This document shows, piece after piece, positions 1 through 13,125 of a stretch of DNA of 64,000 bases. The stretch is taken from contig MU119307.1 in the NCBI GenBank assembly GCA_014904845.1, forward strand, positions 110,625 through 174,624. Direction: 5' to 3'. The DNA comes from Acephala macrosclerotiorum. Taxonomy: Eukaryota; Ascomycota; Leotiomycetes; Helotiales; Mollisiaceae. The stretch's first letter is position 1, and every line of letters begins with the position of its first letter. A program made the position numbers and the translations under genes. The notes under the pieces were generated by a model, which was given only the letters and a program-made list of their open reading frames with translations, had not been told where the DNA came from and did no database searches.

Positions 1-2700
1 AAACCAAAGAGTGTTAGGTAAATGCGCATGCCATTGTCCTTGTCCTTGGGAAGTCGACGATCTCGTTTTTCTTTTTGAAGATTGTCAAGTGGTTACTACC
101 AATCAAGAGCAAAGCTTGACGGCAGGGAGAGAGATTGGAGAAATCTGATCTGAGTTCTGCTAGGTAGATAGCAGGGGGCCTGGTTGGTGGTGAATAAGTT
201 GAGAAACTGGAGGGCTTCTGAAGAGTCGGTTTGCAGCGCGTAAGTTTAGATTCGAAAACGTTGAAGTCAGATAGGACATTCAGGTAGCTGTCACACTGTG
301 CTCTTCCGCATTGGTGGGCTCGATCGGCGAGAAAATGATTGAAGCGGCATTAGTTAATGACGACTGTCGAGGAGGGAAGATATACTGTATTGGCATACAA
401 GTGCATTCTCTCTGCAAGCTTGACAGTTGCAGAAGAACATGTTCACATAGCGATCTTTGTTGGTAGACTTACTAACACACGAAACTGATAACAGAATCGA
501 GGGACCTAATGATAGTCTCCTGTTTATCTGCAACAAAACCTTGGACGCCTTGTCCTTGATAGTATCGCGTTTGAGGCGAAGGAAGCGCCAGAAGGTTTCT
601 TTGATTTGGGCTCAACGAGCAGTTGGTAGGCGAGTCTTCGGGAATAGATACTCTTGGTCGGATGGGTAGCTTGACAGTGCGGCTGAGTCTCGAGTGCAAA
701 TATCTTCAACAAAACCAGAGTCGCAAGAAGGAAGAGTTGATGGATCGAGTCTGCAAATGTCTTGGGATGCTAGCGGGCTGAAGGAAAATCGACGATGATA
801 GACATGCGCCGGACTATAGAGCTTTGAAGAAGGATGCCTGAAGTGATGGTAATAATTTCGAAGCTTGCAAGACAATTGGAAGCAGGATGAGCGTCAGCAA
901 GAAGATATTCCAGAGGCTTGGAGCGGTGTTAGCAGCTTCTGGACCTCAAGAACATGCGCTTGCAGAGGATAGACCATGCTTAGACAGTTTCCTTTCCTCA
1001 TAGTCGAAAATTGGATGGCAGATGCTGCTGCCGATGTGTATGAAAGGAAAGCTGTTTGGTGCGCTCGAGATGGCCAAAGAAAGATTGGGCGGTGAAGTGC
1101 TTGCGAGAGAAGCTTGGGTCAGTTCAGATAGTGCACTTGCTAGCCAAATGCAAAAGGACCTCCCAATTTGGGAGACTTGACATAGCTTTGAGGTACTATT
1201 GGGCATCATCAAAATTAGAAGTGAGAATACTCCTGTTACTTTCGAGGTCGATGTTAAAGTGTTAATTATCGCTAGAGCTTCGTGACTGCCTGCTGGTTGA
1301 CTGGTGTTGAGGAAGGACTAGAGATGCAGGATTTACCCTCACGAGGGGGCCTGTCCCTTACGGCATCACTTATACTTATCTGGTCATATAGCATGTTGCT
1401 TGAATATACTCCGGCTTCAATGAATACTTTCTTTACATTATTTGATAAACAATGATATTGAGTCCAATATGTCAAAGCATTGAACACGACACGTGATGTC
1501 ATGTGATGGTTAGATATTTGGTAGCCTTTCCTGGGTTGTGCTGGTGATTGAGATTGGTTTGGGTGGATGATTGGGCTTTGGGTTGCCAGCGAAGCGTGGC
1601 GAATCAGGAGTGAAGGTATAAGATTGTGTATAATAAGAATAGGAGGATATCGTGTGACTTGAAGGCATACGAAGTACGGCCGCACAATGCAATTGATGGT
1701 GTTTCCCCTCACACATTTGAAGAGATGATTGCTCCGTCGGAAACAACGGCAGGGATTTCCATCATCCGCACTCGAGATGCATGAGGGGAGCGCTATTTGC
1801 ATGTGTCTTTTGATGGCATCAAGCATATGATATATGATCGAGTGTTATAGCAATGCCAAAATTAGGAGGGTCTGTCGTTAGGTACTTGTGTACCATGATG
1901 AGCATTTTGATGATCCTAAGAATGAATAAGATGAACACCTAAGACGGAAAGAATAAGCCGCATCAAGATTGTGGCCTCATCTTCGAGCTGATTTTGGAGT
2001 CGAATGAGGCTGACCGAGGCACCAGCAAGTGTGCTGCACAACAGCAGGCATCCGACAGACACGAGCAAGACTTTCCCGCTGTCCTGTCCTTCCAACTGAT
2101 CCTGGCAGTCTTCAAACCAGTATGGCAAGATTGAGTTTGACCCCGCACAGGAGGAAATTGACTCCCTCATTATAAATCAGGTTATCGTCAGCACAATTTG
2201 CAGATATCAGATCCAGGTGATCTTCCAAACGTGATAAAAGCAAGTTCTGCAAGATGAAGTGGTACGAGTATCAAGATCCTCGTCTACTGTACTACCAAGC
2301 TTGTTGGAGGGATGGACATTGGTCTGCGAATGCGGTCACAGGTGACACCGCATTTGGCCCTGCCCTTATGATAGCAGCGAGGACTTGGAACTATATCGCG
2401 GGTCTGCTATTGATAACTGCCCGCACCCAGGTGGTATAAGATGGTATTGCGCGGGTGACATGCCGTCTGTTCTCGCGGTGCCGGACGATGAAACAGTTCT
2501 AGTCTTCTAGATGGCTTCTGCTGCGTGTTGGCGGTGGTCGGGCTCCGCGATTCGATCGGTACCTTACCTGTTCCTCTCTCGCGATGAGACCCTGACCGCC
2601 TCGCCGCCGCTGGTGCGCGGGTGTCCTTCGGAGCTCGACCGCAGTGGTTTGGGTGTCAAATGGAAAATGGTAAACGGTGCGCCAATGCCGTCCAGTGTCC
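1..2700. other. No supported gene (window left edge)
   Basis: Base composition is balanced but every frame on both strands is broken into short stretches, and I recognise no conserved motif. A short minus-strand frame at 1916-2170 contains a hydrophobic stretch (VLLVSVGCLLLCSTLAG) that could be a membrane segment, but nothing else supports a gene. This may be untranslated or intergenic sequence, or part of a gene lying mostly outside the window. Confidence 0.5.
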
Positions 2701-2724
2701 AACCTGCTGGCAGCTCCCTTTGCC

Positions 2725-2760
2725 TCCCTTTACCTTCCTTTACCCCCCTTTACCCCACCT
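2725..2760 (+). promoter_or_regulatory. Pyrimidine-rich TTTACC repeat upstream of zinc-knuckle gene
   Basis: About 500 bp before the start codon of the zinc-knuckle gene there are three near-tandem copies of a CCTTTACC-like unit in a strongly C/T-biased stretch. CT-rich tracts are common in promoters and leaders of filamentous ascomycetes. A regulatory role is inferred from position only. Confidence 0.3.
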
Positions 2761-3249
2761 GCGCGACTATATTGACCCAGTAAGAGCGCAGTCATGGCGA
2801 GGCATGGCGAGGCATCAGCGCGGAGGGCAGCTTCGGGAGAGCCAGATGTTGAAGGGGGCCGTCGCTAAAAACGCCGCTAGCAAAACCTCTCCACCAAGCA
2901 CAAAGAAAGCAGAGCTGAACTTTTTGAACTTTCTCTCCTTTCGCCATCAACATCTCCAATCCCAATTCCACAACGCCTTCCTTTCGACGACAGAACCGCA
3001 GCCTTCTTGCTGGTTCTTTCTTCGTCTTTGCTCCCTTCCCGCTGTGCTTTGCGTACAGCTTCCTCTTTACAGACTCCCTTTCGAGCAAGAGTAAGCCGCT
3101 TCAAGCTCTTCACCGTCCCTCATTCGACCCCACCATCCCTTCGAGATCGATCTCAGGCTTCCACAACGCGCACACTTTCTTACAATTATCTTTGCAGAAT
3201 CATTGCTAACCTTCTTCTGCCTGCACAGAACCCTCCTTCTACCGACAGA

Positions 3250-4489
3250 ATGGATTACGCTGGTGGTGCTGCCCAAGGCCGTGGTTGCTACAACTGTGAG
3301 TGACAACACGATTTCCACCTTCATTCCACACACGCGCCCTCGATCCACATACTTCGAAGGCCAGGAAGCTGCCCCTCCGGCTCCTCCCGATCGAGGATAG
3401 CAATAGCAACCGGATTGCTATACTCGGCGGCCTTCAATCAATCTGGCACGATCATTTTCTGGCCAATGGCGGCCTGTCTTCACGCAAGCCTAAAGCAGAC
3501 TGGCCCGAAGACTTCCAAGTGGATGGAGGGGCACAATATCAATCTGCGACATCCGCATCTCTCGTTTCCATCATCTGACAGCGGGAAACTTTGGTACTGG
3601 ACTTTGTGCTGACTTGGCAATCTAGGTGGCGATGCTTCCCATCAAGTATGACAAACCAGTCGCATCTCCAATTCACTCTTACTGACAGAGCTCTAGGCTC
3701 GTGACTGCCCTACCCGTGGCCCAGCCAAGTGGTAAGTCTTCCTACCCCTCCTTATAAAGTCCCTTGCTAATTGGTAATAGCTACAACTGCGGTGGTAAGC
3801 TCCATCAATCAAAATCTTCATGCGAACAACACTGATCACACATACCCGATTGCAGGTGAAGGACACATGAGTACGTCGAGCTATATAGCTATACGTCAGG
3901 ACCCCTGCTGATATGTGTCAGGCCGTGAATGCCCCGAGGGTCCCAAGGACAAGACTTGCTACAAGTGCGGTCAACCAGGCCATATCTCCCGTGACTGCAC
4001 TAATCCATCTACTGATGGGGGCGCTGGCCGTGGTGGTTTCTCTGCTAGTGGCGGTGGCTCTTCCCAAGAATGCTACAAGGTACGAGCTTTTGACCTCCTT
4101 TGCTATACTTTAATGCTCACAAGTTTTATAGTGCTCCAAGGTTGGCCACATTGCCCGTAACTGCCCTGAGGCTGGTGGATACGGTGGCGGTGGATATGGT
4201 GGTGCTCAAGGCGGCTATGGTAGTGGTGGTGGTGGATTCGGTGGACGCCAAGGTGGTCAAACTTGCTACTCTTGCGGTGGTTACGGCCACATGTCCCGTA
4301 TGTTTCCACTTTATATACATTACCTCGACACTGCTAACCAATTCAGGCGACTGCACCCAAGGTCAGAAGTGCTACAACTGTGGTGAGGTTGGTCATCTCT
4401 CAAGAGACTGCCCGTCCGAGACCTCCTCTGAGCGAACTTGCTACAAGTGCAAGCAACCTGGCCACGTTCAGGCACAATGCCCGAACTAA
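3250..4489 (+). CDS. GIS2: CCHC zinc-knuckle nucleic-acid-binding protein (Gis2/Byr3/CNBP family), 8 exons
   Basis: Exons I can join in frame: 3250-3295, 3626-3645, 3697-3731, 3781-3794, 3856-3870, 3922-4079, 4132-4297, 4347-4489, giving about 198 residues. All junctions are GT-AG and preserve phase. The product has seven C-x2-C-x4-H-x4-C knuckles, starting with CYNCGDASHQARDC and ending with [15 protein letters not shown] glycine-rich linker with GGYGGGG-type repeats lies between knuckles 4 and 5. Seven knuckles and this length match yeast Gis2, fission yeast Byr3 and animal CNBP, which bind single-stranded nucleic acid and mRNA and affect translation. The first five exons are only 14-46 nt, so an unspliced reading hides the gene. 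The start is the first ATG giving a knuckle directly. Family call is firm; the tiny exons should be checked with RNA reads. Confidence 0.9.
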
Positions 4490-7090
4490 GCCTTTCATGA
4501 TGTTACGGCAATTAATACACTGAGGACCGACTTTTACGAACACGAGCGCACGAACGATTGATTCTACACTTCCGAAAAGACGCCATGCATGCAACTTTGA
4601 TCGACCGAGAGATAATTCGAATTCGAAATACGATACCCCGAGCATTTGGAAAGGGTGGTTTGCAGCAACAACACTTGATTTGAGGATTTGCCGATGGAGC
4701 TTTCAACCACAACGGCCGGCCTTCTTTGTATAAATTCTACACTTGCCCTTACAGCTTTGTCCTTCTTCACAACTTCTCATTATGCGATACGAAAAAAAAA
4801 CTCAGAAGTCCTAACTCTTTCAGGGGTTTGGCTCTTTTATTTCCTTGATCATGACTTTGCTTCGTTTGGTGGCTCTTGGGCTATCTAGACGGTCTGGGGT
4901 TTTCTCGAAGCAAAAACAAAAGCAGCGCGTCATTTGCTTGTTTGTACTTCTCAGCTGGGTATTTGAATCTGCTGGGAAACTGGTGCGATGGACAGACGGG
5001 AGTTGATTTGCGAGGATGATGGATGTTCTTTCTTCGGTGGAACATCTAATTCATGCGGTTACGAACGGACGGTCAGATCGAATGCTATGCTGCGTTTACA
5101 TACATGACAGACAGCCATGCATTTGAGCGCAAAAAAAATGGATGACTTTGAACTGACTTTGACTGCTTTCCGCTGATTTTTTGTTTATGTACCTGTGCGT
5201 ATGCATGCACCGCTAGGGTTGGGCCCGGATGTCTGGTAACTGGCAGAGCCACATGTCATCTCTTTCTTTACTCCCCGTCTGATAATTGTCGTTGTACGAA
5301 GTCGTCCATTCCATGAATGGTGAGATGTTGGCACTTTACTGACCTTGCACAGACCGGTTTCGGACAATATCCATTCTGCGACTCAAACTATCGGACTTTG
5401 GTACTTGCAGTCTCATCGACCTTCATTTCCCTCAGTCTTAATCTAGCCAGCATATTTCTCAATCGCAAGGGAAATACAGCACAGCCTCCCTCATCATCTA
5501 TCCATTCTGCATCCAGAATTTCAATGTCCCTTGCTTCTTGGTACTTTCAACCACACCCCATCTAGAGACGCCTTGGGCCAGGATACCAGTACACAACTCC
5601 AGCAAGAAAAGCCCCAAGAATTTCATTCTGGTACCAGCATCCCAGCAGAACCCTCAGCGACAAACCAAAGTACCGCGAATCTAGGTACGTCCATCAAGAC
5701 TTGAGAACTACAGCTGAAGGGCCAAAGTACATCTCCTAAACTTCTCATCAAAACTTGCTTGAAACTCAACTCTGATTTCTTTTCCAAAAGCCCTAGACTG
5801 TGCAGGAAACTTACATGCTCTATGCATTCTGTAGTCTCGTTCGAGTTCCCTTTCTACTTGTCCTTCATTCTCGGGCAAAGAAATCAAGCCATCACCTTCC
5901 TCATAAGCTTGAGCTCTATTGCCTTGACTTACTCACATCTACAACGAGGACGGCACCACCCAATTTCATGATCTAATGTCAACTCTCTACAATCTAATTC
6001 TACCTAGGGAGGAACCCTCTAGCAAGACTCGGTCCCGAGAAACAACCAAACCTTGCCCGATTCGGCTGGAATCGGGAACCATCCTCCTGCAAGAATTTGG
6101 ACGGCTTTGTTGCATGTCGCAACCCGGGACACGTCCATCCCTTTTGAGAAAGTGTGCGCAGGACCCACGTGACTGGAAGACAGCGGAAGAAGGGTTCTTT
6201 CTCGCCGGGGTATAGAGGCTGTAAAACTTAAAACTCTTGATTCTATTCTATGTTTCCTTAATGTTTGAGCATTTTGCTGAGACATTTTCTTAAAAGAGAT
6301 TGAGATGTGGCGTATTCATTGCTTTTGGAGTGAGATGTGAGACAAGAGGTGGTGATCCAAGCGACAGCACCGAGTACTTCCTTTTTAGTTGCGCAACCAG
6401 TCGAGATTCCACAATTTTAAAGATTAATAGAATAAAAACTTACACGAGTGGCTTTTCTTCTACTAAAACAGCACCTATACCTCGAGATCAAGAGTTCTTT
6501 GCGAGTAATATGAGTTGAGCATGTAACTCTCCCACATCTATCTCGCTAAATCCTTCACCCCCACAAATTGATCCACCCGCACTGCTTCCACATGCCCGCT
6601 CAGACACTCGCAGCATAATTGCAGGGGTCAAGTAATTTCGAAGCTCGGAAGAACAATCTGAATGTTGACCCACGACGCGAACAACGACGCGACAATATTT
6701 CCCAACGGCTGAACAAACATCCACCTCGAAATCCATCGCCATCTCTATCGCTATCCCCTTTCCCATTACTGCGAAAGCCTCATTCACGACCACCTGGCAA
6801 CACCCCGCTACCCCTCTGACTCGACACGATTGCGAAAGTTTGTCTGTCGAATAATAGTACGGATTCCTTGAATCATACCCTGGTAGTAGGACACGAAACA
6901 TTTGTGATAAAGGGTGCGAACTGGGGAGGGCTTCGATGGTCTACAAACTGGTATCGAACGTCGCATCGTCGAGGACTAGAAGCGTGGGATACGGAAACAT
7001 TTCTCGTCCGCAGACCTCGAGAGGGGCAATAGGGGTGTAGCCACTGGGGTATAACTGCTGGGGCCAGGCGGGCATCGTATACACGCAAAG
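4490..7090. other. Intergenic: 3' UTR of zinc-knuckle gene and 5' region of kinesin gene
   Basis: 2.6 kb without a convincing coding frame. It should hold the zinc-knuckle 3' UTR and the promoter and leader of the kinesin gene; the last 500 bp are rich in C and CT runs. No RNA gene or repeat recognised. Confidence 0.5.
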
Positions 7091-10000
7091 ATGGCGCCGG
7101 CGGGTGGAGGAAACATTAAGGTGGTGGTGCGATGTCGTCCTTTCAATGGCAGAGGTAGGATTTACTTTCCCATAGATCAAGATGAAGATGAAAATGCTGA
7201 CGGAGAATAGAAATGGACAGAGGGGCAAAATGTATCGTGCAGATGGATGGGAATCAAACGGTCCTGATCCCGCCACCAGAAGCAGAAGAGAAATTAAGGT
7301 CCAGTAGTAAAGGGGGAGCGAAAGATTTAGGTCAGAAGGTTTTCGCATTCGATAAATCGTACTGGTCCTTCGATCGCAATGCCCCAAACTTCGCTGGACA
7401 AGATGATCTACACACTGATCTTGGAAAACCACTTTTGGACAACGCATTTCAGGGATACAATAACTGTATTTTCGCATATGGACAAACCGGTTCCGGAAAA
7501 TCGTACTCGATGATGGGATATGGGAAGGAAGCAGGCGTTATACCCAAAATTTGCCAGGATATGTTTGAGCGGATTGGAGAGCTGCAGCAGGATAAGAATT
7601 TGAGATGTACGGTCGAAGTATCATATCTGGAAATCTACAACGAGCGAGTCAGGGATCTATTGAATCCATCTACGAAGGGGAATCTCAAGGTCAGAGAACA
7701 TCCTTCTACAGGACCTTATGTTGAGGATCTGGCGAAATTGGTGGTTAGCAGCTTCAACGAAATTGAGCATTTGATGGACGAGGGTAATAAGGCGAGAACT
7801 GTTGCAGCGACGAATATGAATGAGACGTCTAGTCGAAGTCATGCCGTTTTCACCTTGACGCTTACACAGAAACGGCATGATGCCGAGACGAATATGGCGA
7901 TGGAGAAGGTTGCGAAGATCAGTTTGGTAGATTTGGCTGGCTCGGAGAGAGCTACGTCTACGGGTGCTACTGGTGCGAGACTGAAGGAAGGTGCTGAGAT
8001 CAATCGGTCGCTGTCTACGCTTGGTCGAGTTATTGCCGCCCTGGCGGACCTGTCTGAAGGCAAGAAGAAGAAGACTGGAAAGGGAGCAGGCCAGGTTCCG
8101 TACAGAGACAGTGTTCTAACATGGTTGCTGAAAGACTCGCTGGGAGGGAACAGTATGACGGCTATGATTGCAGCTATTAGTCCTGCAGACATCAATTTCG
8201 ACGAGACGCTCAGTACGCTTCGATATGCCGACAGTGCGAAGAGGATCAAGAATCATGCTGTGGTCAACGAGGACGCGAACGCTAGGATGATTCGAGAGCT
8301 CAAGGAAGAGCTGGCTACTCTCCGGAGCAAACTCAGTGGGGGCGGTGGTGCTCCAGCAGAAGAAACATATGCTGAGGGGACCCCACTAGAGAAGCAGATT
8401 GTCAGCATCGTGCAAGCAGACGGTACTATAAAGAAGGTTTCAAAGGCCGAGATTGCAGAGCAACTGAATCAGAGTGAGAAGCTGTACTCGGACCTTAACC
8501 AAACCTGGGAAGAGAAATTGCAGAAGACCGAAGAAATCCACAAAGAAAGAGAAGCCGCACTCGAGGAACTCGGTATCAGTATCGAGAAAGGCTTTGTCGG
8601 GTTGCACACGCCTAAAAAAATGCCTCATTTGGTCAACTTGTCCGACGATCCCCTCCTAGCCGAATGTTTGGTGTACAATCTCAAGCCTGGTACCACGACA
8701 GTGGGCAATGTTGACACGAATGTTGGGACCCAGCAACCAGAGATTCGACTTAATGGTAGCCGTATCCTGCACGAACATTGTACCTTTGAGAATGTCGATA
8801 ACGTTGTCACTGTCGTTCCTAGGGAAGGTGCTGCTGTTATGGTGAATGGCAAACGAATCATTGAGCCAAAACGGCTACGAAGTGGATATCGAGTTATTCT
8901 TGGAGACTTTCACATCTTTCGATTCAACCATCCCATGGAAGCGAGAGCTGAGCGGGCAGAGCAAAGTTCATTACGGCACTCGATACTGGCTAGCAATCTT
9001 GCCGACTATGAGAAGGGATCACCATCACCGAGTCCACGACCTGGCCACGAGAGAACACGATCAGAAGTGGATTGGGATAGCAGCCGCCCCGAATCCCCAT
9101 TGCCATTCGGGCGCAGCCGAGACTCGGACTGGTCTTTTGCGAGGAGAGAAGCTGCTGGTGCCATTCTTGGACCAGACAAACAGATTGCAGGTCTGACCGA
9201 CGAGGAGCTCAATCTTCTATTCGAAGATGTCCAGAAAGCACGTGCTGAGCGAGCAGTCCAAAACATGGATGACGATCTAGAGTCAAATACTTCATATCCT
9301 ATACGGGAGAAGTACATGTCAAATGGCACCTTGGATAATTTCTCGTTAGATACGGCGTTGACGATGCCTTCGACGCCGAAGCAAGGCGAGGTTGAAGATA
9401 AGCTGCGCGAAGTTCGAGAAGAGATGCAGGTCCAGTTGGACAAGCAGAAGGAGGAGTATCAGGATCAACTCAAATCTGCCGAGGCTGCTAATGTCGAGGT
9501 CGAGGAGATCAAGAAGGAGAAGGCGAGGATGGAGGATGATCTTCGTCAGCTCAAGGAGGAGATGCTCACCCAGCTTGAGACGCAGCGGAAAGAGTTCGAG
9601 GAGCGATTGCAGCAAATGGTACCTGTACAACCAAAACCCACTGATGGCCTCCCGCCATTGTCTGATGCTGAGATCGCTATTGCCGAGAAGGTTATCAAAC
9701 ATTGGAAAGGGAGGAGATATGTGAGGATGGCCGAAGCCGTCTTGCAATCCGCTGCCAACTTGAAAGAAGCCCAAATCATGAGCCAAGAGATGGACGAGAG
9801 TGTCAGCTTCCAGTTCACCATCGTCGATGTCGGGCATGATCGCTGCTCATCATACGACATGGTCTTGAATGGCATCTCAGGAGAAGGCGAGGATATCTTC
9901 CTCGAAGAAGCTCCCAAACCCTGCGTCGCTGTCCGAGTTATCGACTACCAGAATAGTGTCGTTCATCTTTGGAGTTTGGAGAAGCTTCAAGAAAGGACTA

Positions 10001-12111
10001 GGTTGATGAGGCAGATGCATCAGTACATGGATCGCCCGGAATATCTTCAGCATTTCCGCCTCGATAATCCTTTCACAGAGACTTGTATGCCGCAATACAC
10101 TCATATCGGAGATGTGGATGTGCCTTTAGCTGCTGTCTTTGAGAGCAGGGTACAGGATTTCAGCCTCGATGTTCTTTCTCCCTACACTTCGCATTCTATT
10201 GGTATGATTAAGCTCTCTTTGGAGCCTTCGTCGGCAAGAGCACCATCTTCGACGCTGAAGTTCAATGTGGTCATGCATGATCTCGTCGGATTTGCTGAGC
10301 GAGAGGGTACTGAGGTACACGCGCAGCTCTTCATTCCCGGCGTTTCCGAGGACGGTGGCGTCACGACAACTCAAATGATCAAGGACTTCGACGAGGGCCC
10401 AATTCGGTTTGAGAGTGTTCACAGCATGAGCGTACCGATGTTCGGCGCCGACAATGTCTCATTACGAGTCGCGATTTTTGCAAAAATATCTTCGATGCAC
10501 CTCGACAAGCTGCTAAGTTGGGACGATATGAGGGACAATGTTCCTCGACCAAAGCAGAAACGGAAGCATGCTCGCATCGCAGAGTCGCAGTTCTACATGG
10601 AGGAGAAGCATGATGTTTTCGCCAAGATTCAAATCCTCGAGCTTGCTGAGAATGGAGAGTACCTACCGGTGGAGGTTATTCAGACCAGCGATCTCGACAA
10701 AGGATCCTTCCAACTTCATCAAGGACTTCAACGCCGTATTGTTGTGAATCTTACACACAGCTCTGGCGATGCTTTACCCTGGCAGGATGTCTCGAGTCTT
10801 CGAGCTGGACGAATACAACTTGTTGATCATGTGGGCAAGACACCAGATCTCAGCTCACCGACACCAGATATACCTCTGAAGCTCATCTCGAAGCCTACGG
10901 TCAAGCAGAACTCTAACGGTACGAGTAATGTTACACTTGTCGGCCAATGGGACTCGAGTGTTCATGAATCGTTGCTACTCAACCGAGTAACGGCAGACAA
11001 GTACAAGGTTCAAATGACTCTGCTCTGGGATGTCACCTCACCGAAGCTCTCGGACTTGATGACGTTCTCCATCGATGTCCGCGCGCAAGTTCTTTCCCGA
11101 TCCTATGTTCGGTCAACATCAATGTTCGCGTCGTTGTGGCAGAGCGTACGAATCGTCCATTCAACGAGCGGTGTCTTCTCCATAGCTGTTCGTCCAACAC
11201 CCGTCAAGCGAGCGGGAGATCTCTGGCGCATGAACACACAGAACGACTATGTGAAAGGTGAAGAAGGCCTCACAGACTGGACACCAAGAGGTGTGAGCTT
11301 GATTCGAGACTACATCGCTGCAAGACGGCGGAAGCAGCGCCACGCAGAAATCGAAGCCGCACAACCCCTCTTGAGCCGAATCACATTTCCCGTCGCCGGC
11401 GCATACGAGCCAGCTCCACCAACCACCAATGGCTCAACTTCAAATTCCGAAAATGACTCGCCAGATCATTCTCATCCTGAAGAAGAGATCCTAGAACCTG
11501 AACTCCCCGCCCGCGAAAAAGAAATCCTCGAAAGATACCTCAAGCTCTGGTCTCTCTGCCACGACCCCATCTCCAGCATCCTAACTCCCACCAACGTCGA
11601 ACCTCCCTCGAACGGCATCCCTCACTCCGTCCCGCCTACTGCACCCGCATCCCCCAACCTCGTAGCCACAATCTCGGTCATCAACAAGAACCCGACTATC
11701 CTCAAAGGCGGGTATCTCCTCACTCCCTCCGCCGACTCCTCCCGCTGGATCCGTCGCTTCGTCGAGCTACGGCGACCGTATATGCACATCCACTCCGTCC
11801 CTGACGGGGAAGAAGTCTGTGTCGTCTCCCTCCGCAATAGTCGAGTAGACCACCAACCTCAGATCGCACGCCTACTGCGTCGAGAAGGTGGTAACGGAGG
11901 TGGAGGGATGGGCTTCTCGGCGAGAGGTAGAGGAGGCGATAGAGAGGATGAGGGGAGGGTGTTTGCTGTTTATGGGACGGATAACACGTGGTTGTTTAAG
12001 GCGAGGAGTGAGAGAGAGAAGGTGGATTGGATTTTTAAGATTGATCAGAGTTATTTTGGGAGTTCAGGGAGTGGGACGAGGGAAGGGAGTAGTGAGGATG
12101 AGTATTCGTGA
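7091..12111 (+). CDS. uncA: Kinesin-3 motor protein, UNC-104/KIF1 type
   Basis: Plus-end microtubule motor of the kinesin-3 family, which in filamentous fungi (UncA of Aspergillus, Kin3/NKin2 of Neurospora) moves early endosomes and other vesicles. Two exons, 7091-7154 and 7211-12111, with a 56-bp GT-AG intron, give about 1,654 residues, normal for the family. The start at 7091 gives a typical KIF1 N-terminus (NIKVVVRCRPFN). Visible in order: P-loop GQTGSGKS (about 112-119), switch I SSRSH (about 228), switch II DLAGSE (about 262), neck and coiled coil, FHA domain (about 495-600), further coiled coil (about 745-830), the conserved mid-tail, and a C-terminal PH domain (about 1515-1640, starting near ILKGGYLL) that should bind phosphoinositides on cargo. 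No frame breaks. It looks intact and functional. Confidence 0.95.
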
Positions 12112-12930
12112 TCCTCATCCTACTTTCCCTCCCATCCACGTCCTCTCGGCCTCTTCTAGCTGATCGGACGCTGAATTTGGTACACGAGAATGTAAGATGG
12201 GACGACAGCAGTTGCATTGAAGGTGTTTGGGCAATCCAAATCAACGAGTCGTATTCGAAGCTATGATATTTGTCTCATTTCATTATGTACCCAGCTGCGA
12301 CTTTAGCAAGCAGCTACTATGTTGTGTATGTATGAAATGAGTGTATGATACCCATGTAGTCTATATCTTATACCATAGTTTCTTTTGTCTTTTTAGTTTC
12401 CAGGGTGTCAGGGCCTAGGATAGATAGAAAAGGTGGACAGGATAGCAGATCGCCAGGCTTGATGCTCGTGGGATCTGGTAAGAGCGGAGGGGTGAGCGGG
12501 AAGAATGAAGAACGAACGATATTGAGAAGATTTTGACATACTGAATCGGGTGTGGGTGAGGGTCTTGTGATGGTTGTGGAGTCGGTAAGTGCCTGCTAGT
12601 GTTTGATAACGTGTGCTTGGTTGATAGACCTTGACTACTCTTACTTGATGCTTCTGGTGCTTGGTGGTGGACTCGAGACTGAGTCAAGCTTTTGTTTGCA
12701 AGTAGCGTCACGTGCCAGGGCTTTGCTCGCTACATGCTGAAGCTTGCTTGATCACTGGAGCTTTGCAGTGGAGCCATTCACTTAGGAAGGAGTCAGCTGA
12801 GTACCTGTAGTGACCGGGGCATGCTTCACTTGAGTTGACAATTCTGAATGATCATGGTAAGAGTCCCCCATTCAGAAATACATCTCCCCAAACAGGGGGC
12901 CTATTCACAAGACACGTTCGCGTCATTGTG
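12112..12930. other. Intergenic: kinesin 3' UTR and upstream region of secreted-protein gene
   Basis: No coding frame of interest. Contains the kinesin 3' end and the start of the promoter for the gene at 13126. No RNA gene or repeat seen. Confidence 0.5.
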
Positions 12931-12935
12931 GCTAC

Positions 12936-12943
12936 TATTTAAA
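12936..12943 (+). promoter_or_regulatory. TATA-like box of small secreted protein gene
   Basis: TATTTAAA lies 183 bp before the start codon at 13126 and is followed by a CT-rich leader, a typical arrangement for strongly expressed fungal secreted-protein genes. Inferred from position and sequence. Confidence 0.45.
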
Positions 12944-13125
12944 GTAAACTTCATTTTCCGCCTGCTGCTTCGATTCCCTCTTTCTCTTCAAACTCTTTGC
13001 ATTTGTCCTCATACTTTCTTCACACAGTATCATACTTAATACACTCCACTCAACTGGAAGCATCACTTCGCCTCTCGTAAAGCAAAAGTAGTTGAACAGG
13101 TCAAGCTTTTAGACACCTCAACACA

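Noticed and set aside
1272..1826. 184-codon minus-strand frame
   Set aside because: Amino-acid make-up looks random, with no conserved words, good start context or neighbouring exons.
2621..3094. 157-codon plus-strand frame upstream of the zinc-knuckle gene
   Set aside because: No motif, composition follows the CT-rich leader, and it overlaps the presumed promoter and 5' UTR.
6941..7477. 178-codon minus-strand frame over the kinesin start
   Set aside because: It lies antisense to the kinesin N-terminus, whose motor motifs are unmistakable.
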